In this document: positions 59,943 to 64,000 of the stretch, piece after piece
Layout: each line of letters opens with the position of its first letter
Position numbering within the stretch: position 1 is the stretch's first letter
From: UBA9300 sp964577305
GTDB lineage: Bacteria; Bacteroidota; Bacteroidia; Bacteroidales; VadinHA17
Assembly: GCA_964577305.1 (NCBI GenBank)
Contig: CAZNYS010000006.1
Location: 37,009 to 101,008, forward strand
Length of the DNA stretch: 64,000 nt
Direction: 5' to 3'
The notes under the pieces: generated by a model
Databases searched by the model: none
The model's input: the letters and a program-made list of their open reading frames with translations, nothing else
Told to the model about the DNA's origin: nothing
Translations under genes and position numbers: made by a program

Positions 59943-61150
59943 ACCATTACCTTGCTTATTTTCTCAAATTTCTCATTGTTTTCTTCTGAGACTGGTTCTA
60001 CGGGTGGTGCTTCTACCTTGAGCGGATCAACAGCATATCCATTTTTATAGAATCTGAAATCAAGATGTGGCCCTGTGGATAATCCTGAACTTCCTACATA
60101 TCCTATTATATCCCCCTGTTTTACGTATTTACCAACACTAACACCTTTACCGTAACTACTGAGGTGCATGTAGGCAGTTGTATATACGCTATTATGTTTG
60201 ATTTTAACTATCCGTCCTGATCCACTCTGGTATTCCGTCATAATAATCCTGCCATCGCCAATGGCATGGACAGGTGTACCTACCGGGGCTGCATAATCCA
60301 CACCGTGATGGGGCCGTCGTATTCTTAATATCGGATGCAGCCTGCTGTTCGAATACCTGCTACTTATACGTGAATACCTCAGTGGAGCTTTCAGGAATGC
60401 TTTACGCAGGCTGTTACCCTCCAGGTCATAATAGCTTTCCTTACCATCCTGGATAAAGGGTATTGCATAAAACCCGGTGCCGGCATGTTCAAAGAAGGTA
60501 GCAAGGATACGGTACACCCCATTGGAAGTTGTATCAATATATTCTTCTTCGTAGATAACCTTGAACCTGTCGCCTTCCTGCAGGCCAAAAAAATCTATTG
60601 ACCAGGCATAGATTTCTGACAGTTCCACGGCAAGAACGGGATTAAGACTATTATCAAGCATTGCATCCCATAATGATGTTTTTATTGTTCCTGAGGCATA
60701 TTTTAGTTCCAGTCTTACAGGTTTTTCTATTTTCCTGATGACAGGTTCTCCTTTAAAATCGAATATATAATGATTTATAATATCATGTTCATAGATCATA
60801 TATTCAAGTATGTTCAGGGTATCCGGTTTTATATACAGACTGTAATTATTACCTGCTTTGATTTTCTTCACATCAAATACATCACCGGAGTTACGGATTA
60901 ATGTCTCAATATCATTATAGCTTATATTATAATAGTCGAGTATTTCTGAAAGAAACTGATTACGTTTGATCTTCCCGGTTATTATTTTATAACCTGTGGT
61001 ATCTATACCGTAACTGTCAGTTTTTTGTTCAGCCTGTTCTTCAGGGGGTTCTTGTAATTCAACAACAGGGTTTATATTGCCGGATGTATGGGTGCAGCTG
61101 TAATATATAACAAAAGACAACAGTATAATTACGATATAGTACCTGTTCAT
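59921..61150 (-). CDS. M23 family (lysostaphin-like) metallopeptidase, lipoprotein
   Basis: The 409-residue product has a lipoprotein signal (IYYSC, Cys about 19). A helical and beta middle with a LysM-like or OapA-like segment follows (about 50-110, GKIKRNQFLSEILDYYNISYNDIETLI), then a C-terminal M23 domain (about 270-385). First zinc motif: HHGVDYAAPVG (about 282-292), and later YMHLSSYGKGV. The last motif is TGPHLDFRFYKNG where most members have HLHF, so one zinc ligand would be Asp. Such enzymes cut peptidoglycan cross-links. It overlaps leuS by four bases and purN by 22. Confidence 0.88.
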   Translation of the reverse strand: MNRYYIVIILLSFVIYYSCTHTSGNINPVVELQEPPEEQAEQKTDSYGIDTTGYKIITGKIKRNQFLSEILDYYNISYNDIETLIRNSGDVFDVKKIKAGNNYSLYIKPDTLNILEYMIYEHDIINHYIFDFKGEPVIRKIEKPVRLELKYASGTIKTSLWDAMLDNSLNPVLAVELSEIYAWSIDFFGLQEGDRFKVIYEEEYIDTTSNGVYRILATFFEHAGTGFYAIPFIQDGKESYYDLEGNSLRKAFLKAPLRYSRISSRYSNSRLHPILRIRRPHHGVDYAAPVGTPVHAIGDGRIIMTEYQSGSGRIVKIKHNSVYTTAYMHLSSYGKGVSVGKYVKQGDIIGYVGSSGLSTGPHLDFRFYKNGYAVDPLKVEAPPVEPVSEENNEKFEKISKVMVQLIESF

Positions 61151-63804
61151 ACCACAACATTTATTATTCGTCCTTTAACAACAATAATCTTGCGGGGTTT
61201 ATTCCCTGCCAGCCATCTGGCTGATCTTTCATCGCTTATGATGGCATTTTCTATTTCATCATCAAGCATCTTCAGGGGTAATTCCAGTTTGAATCTCAAT
61301 TTACCGTTAAATGACACGGGATATTCAAATGTTTCTTCTTTCAGATAGTCTTCATTCACCTCCGGCCATTCCTTATATGCAAGGCTTTCATTATCACCGT
61401 ATAATTCCCATAGCTCCTCAGCCAGATGAGGAGCGAAGGGGTGGAGTATTCTTGCAAAAGTACATGCGGTATCTCTGTTTACTTTACCTTGTTTTACAGC
61501 AAGGTTTGTGAAGATCATCAGTGCAGATATGGCAGTGTTGAATCTCAGGTTGTCAATGTCATTTTCTACTTTTCTTATTGTCTTATGCAGGGCTTTCAAT
61601 AGTTCTGCACTTTCTTCTTCTTCAGTAATATTCGACTTATTTCCAAATAGTCTGAAAACCCTTGTCAGGAATCCGAATACACCTTTTACCCCTTTTTCAT
61701 CCCATGGTTTGGAGGCATCAAGCGGCCCCATGAACATTTCGTATAATCTGAATGAATCGGCTCCGTATCTTTCAATTATATCATCAGGGTTAATAACATT
61801 CTTCAGTGACTTTGACATTTTAGCCACTATCTGTTTGAGCTCTTCACCCGTTTTCCTGTTGAAATACTTACCATCTTTTTCTTCCACAAGGTCACCCGAC
61901 ACTTTTGCTCCTGTTTTCGTTTCATATGCGAAAGCAAGTATCATCCCCTGGTTAAAGAGTTTAAGGAATGGTTCGTCATGGGATACATATCCAAGGTCGT
62001 ACAATACTTTATGCCAGAACCGGCTGTAAAGCAGGTGGAGCACAGCATGCTCTGCTCCTCCAATATAGAGGTCAACAGGCATCCAGTATTTTTCTTTTTC
62101 CTTACTGAAAATATCTTTATTGTTATGGGGGTCAATAAACCGGAGGTAGTACCAGCATGATCCTGCCCACTGTGGCATTGTATTTGTTTCTCTCCTGCCT
62201 TTCAATCCGTTTTTACCTTCAACCATTAACCAATCTGTTGCACCTGCGAGAGGTGATTCTCCGGTTTCACTGGGGTGATATTTTTCAAGTACGGGCAGTT
62301 CAAGTGGTAACTCAGATTCATCGACCACAGTTATAGTTCCGTCTTCCCAGTGTATAACGGGGAATGGTTCACCCCAATATCTCTGCCTGCTGAACAGCCA
62401 GTCGCGTAATTTGTAATTTACTCTGGCTTCACCAAGTTCTTTGGATATAAGCCAGTCGATGGTTTTCTTTATCCCTTCTTCCTTTTTCAGTCCATTGATA
62501 TCAAGCCCAGTGCTCTTATCTGATGAATTGATATAGATCCCGTCTTCGGTCCAGCATGCCTGGCCATTTAGTATTTTCCCCTTCAGGACTTGATCATCTG
62601 TATCAGGGTTCATGATGCATTCAATCGGAAGACCAAATATACCGGCGAATTCAAAATCTCTCTCATCATGTGCAGGCACTGCCATTATTGCCCCTGTTCC
62701 ATAGCCGGTAAGCACATAGTCAGCAATCCATACAGGTATTTTCTTGTTATTTACAGGATTTATTGCATACGACCCGGTAAATACACCTGTTTTTTCCTTG
62801 GCAAGATCGGTTCGGTCGAGATCCGATTTAAGGATAGCTTCTTTGATATACTTATTTACTTCTTTTTCTTTTTCCCTGGTAGTAAGTTTTTTAGTCAGTT
62901 CATGCTCAGGAGCCAGTACCATATATGTAGCTCCAAAAAGTGTATCAGGTCTTGTGGTAAATACAGAAATTATATCACCGCTATTTTCAATGTGGAATTT
63001 TACTTCTGCCCCGGTAGACTTACCTATCCAGTTACGTTGCTGGTCCTTAATACCTTCAGGCCAGTCAAGATTATCAAAGCCTGTAAGCAATCGTTCTGCA
63101 TAATGTGGTATGCGGAGCATCCACTGCTTAAGGTTCATTTTTTCAACCTGGTGGCCGCATTTCTCATGTGATCCATCGTTCAGTACTTCTTCATTTGAGC
63201 ATACTATTTTGCAGTTCGAACACCACCATACCAGTGCGTTATCATAATATGCCAGTCGCTTACCGTCAATATACTGGCGCACAGAAGCGTTTCCTCTTCT
63301 TCTGATATCCTCTGGTATCTCCAGTTCATCTATATGCCTTCCCTTCTGCAGTTTTTCGTCATACCAGGTGTTATATAATTGTATGAAAATCCATTGTGTC
63401 CATTTAAAGTACCTGGGATCACTGGTTTTTATTTCCCTGTCCCAATCATAGCTGAGCCCTATCTCCTTTATCTGGCTCCTGAACGTATCACAATTCTTAT
63501 TTGTGGTGATAGCAGGTTGGGTCCCGGTTTCCATGGCATATTGTTCAGCAGGCAAACCAAAAGCATCCCAGCCCATTGGGTGCAGGACATTATATCCTTT
63601 CATTCTCTTATATCTTGCCACAATATCGGTGGCAGTATAACCTTCGGGGTGCCCGACATGCAGGCCTGAACCGGAGGGATAAGGAAACATGTCAAGAATA
63701 TAATATTTTTTCGGGTTATTTATATCATCGTGAGTCTTAAAGGTTTTGTTCTCTTCCCAGTGTTTTTGCCATTTCTTTTCTATTTCCCTGAATTTATATT
63801 CCAT
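61147..63804 (-). CDS. leuS: Leucyl-tRNA synthetase
   Basis: LeuRS charges tRNA-Leu. The 885-residue class I enzyme shows the HIGH motif as YPSGSGLHVGHPEGY (about 41-55), the editing domain, the signature KMSKS in VAKMSKSLKNVINP (about 670-683) and the anticodon-binding C-terminus. The ATG at 63804 is preferred to a GTG one codon upstream. It is the first gene of a two-gene unit with the M23 peptidase; it has a -7-like box at 63840-63847. Confidence 0.97.
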   Translation of the reverse strand: MEYKFREIEKKWQKHWEENKTFKTHDDINNPKKYYILDMFPYPSGSGLHVGHPEGYTATDIVARYKRMKGYNVLHPMGWDAFGLPAEQYAMETGTQPAITTNKNCDTFRSQIKEIGLSYDWDREIKTSDPRYFKWTQWIFIQLYNTWYDEKLQKGRHIDELEIPEDIRRRGNASVRQYIDGKRLAYYDNALVWWCSNCKIVCSNEEVLNDGSHEKCGHQVEKMNLKQWMLRIPHYAERLLTGFDNLDWPEGIKDQQRNWIGKSTGAEVKFHIENSGDIISVFTTRPDTLFGATYMVLAPEHELTKKLTTREKEKEVNKYIKEAILKSDLDRTDLAKEKTGVFTGSYAINPVNNKKIPVWIADYVLTGYGTGAIMAVPAHDERDFEFAGIFGLPIECIMNPDTDDQVLKGKILNGQACWTEDGIYINSSDKSTGLDINGLKKEEGIKKTIDWLISKELGEARVNYKLRDWLFSRQRYWGEPFPVIHWEDGTITVVDESELPLELPVLEKYHPSETGESPLAGATDWLMVEGKNGLKGRRETNTMPQWAGSCWYYLRFIDPHNNKDIFSKEKEKYWMPVDLYIGGAEHAVLHLLYSRFWHKVLYDLGYVSHDEPFLKLFNQGMILAFAYETKTGAKVSGDLVEEKDGKYFNRKTGEELKQIVAKMSKSLKNVINPDDIIERYGADSFRLYEMFMGPLDASKPWDEKGVKGVFGFLTRVFRLFGNKSNITEEEESAELLKALHKTIRKVENDIDNLRFNTAISALMIFTNLAVKQGKVNRDTACTFARILHPFAPHLAEELWELYGDNESLAYKEWPEVNEDYLKEETFEYPVSFNGKLRFKLELPLKMLDDEIENAIISDERSARWLAGNKPRKIIVVKGRIINVVV

Positions 63805-63839
63805 CACGGCAATTGAATTACAATTAATAATATGGTTTG

Positions 63840-63847
63840 CGAAATTA
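63840..63847 (-). promoter_or_regulatory. Possible -7 box of leuS
   Basis: Minus-strand TAATTTCG differs from TAnnTTTG at one base and lies 36 bases before the leuS ATG. It is the same word as before the sigma-54 activator gene. Confidence 0.35.
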
Positions 63848-63925
63848 TGAAAAACTTATCAATTATCATTATTTGTCACCTGCTTTGAAATATCAGCTAC
63901 AGGAGTTAATTTAGCAGTATCAAAT

Positions 63926-63999
63926 GGTTCCGTAGTTCAATTGGATAGAATAACAGATTCCGGTTCTGTTGGTTGGGGGTTCGAGTCCCCCCGGAATCA
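63926..63999 (+). tRNA. tRNA-Arg (anticodon CCG)
   Basis: The 74 bases fold into a cloverleaf. The acceptor pairs GGTTCCG with CGGAATC with one G-T pair, the anticodon stem is ACAGA/TCTGT around loop TTCCGGT, and the T arm is GGGGG-TTCGAGT-CCCCC. Loop positions 34-36 are CCG (63960-63962), reading the CGG arginine codon. The discriminator base is A at 63999. The window ends one base later, so the CCA end or downstream genes are out of view. Confidence 0.9.
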
Positions 64000-64000
64000 C

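Noticed and set aside
62590..63171. Plus-strand open frame of 193 codons opposite leuS
   Set aside because: It is antisense to the conserved catalytic core of leuS.

Overview
The window looks like a chromosomal segment of a Bacteroidota bacterium, probably class Bacteroidia. Evidence: a fused lpxC-fabZ gene; a SUF operon that ends in a DUF59 gene; GSCFA, DUF3078, DUF4139 and IPExxxVDY family proteins; a type IX secretion (T9SS) type A tail; a TonB receptor with a CarboxypepD_reg-like domain; several TAnnTTTG promoter boxes; and a lack of clear Shine-Dalgarno sites. The genus cannot be told from the sequence. Base composition is AT-rich throughout, and I see no prophage, complete insertion sequence, CRISPR array or rRNA operon.

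Layout. Positions 1-6253 (minus strand) hold a four-gene export operon: ABC ATPase, a huge permease fused to an M1-peptidase-like ectodomain, a TolC-type channel and a lipoprotein adaptor cut by the window edge. Positions 6450-12172 hold an HD phosphohydrolase, lipid A genes (lpxD, lpxC-fabZ, lpxA) and a divergent ThiL-like protein. Positions 12253-14392 (minus) hold DUF4139 and YccF proteins. Positions 14580-21128 hold sufBCDSE, a DUF59 protein and queG. Positions 21202-33064 are an accessory stretch of exported or lipid-anchored proteins (HEAT repeat protein, serine hydrolase, esterase, aspartyl protease, DoxX fusion), a methyltransferase, a CPBP protease gene broken by a frameshift, a ferredoxin-nitroreductase and a SMUG2-type glycosylase. 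Positions 33141-37552 hold DUF3078, a relic of mscS, yjbQ and two ECF sigma factor loci, one followed by two membrane proteins. Positions 37948-44206 hold a lipase, a GSCFA protein, a TonB receptor with a partner lipoprotein, a miniature T9SS-tail protein and kdsB. Positions 44299-49467 hold a sigma-54 activator, lptE, a TPR protein, secG and groESL. After a 176-bp MITE-like palindrome come cstA, lepA, a two-component system, a block with rnc, fabF and acpP, then purN, an M23 peptidase, leuS and a tRNA-Arg(CCG).

Functional themes are outer-membrane biogenesis (lipid A, KDO, LptE), Fe-S assembly, fatty acid synthesis, protein folding and export. Most of this is ordinary housekeeping. The points that deserve a second look are: the ABC/M1/golvesin/TolC export operon; a sigma-54-like promoter with TGTCAG/CTGACA sites before groESL; the frameshifted CPBP gene with a slippery T TTT TTG; an ECF sigma unit whose third gene encodes a protein apparently anchored at both ends; a DoxX-TIM barrel fusion; and a recurrent class of intergenic repeats built from 7-8 base words, often arranged as palindromes and reaching into neighbouring stop codons. 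I did not find one clearly new multigene system. The export operon and the sigma-54/groESL locus are the nearest candidates.
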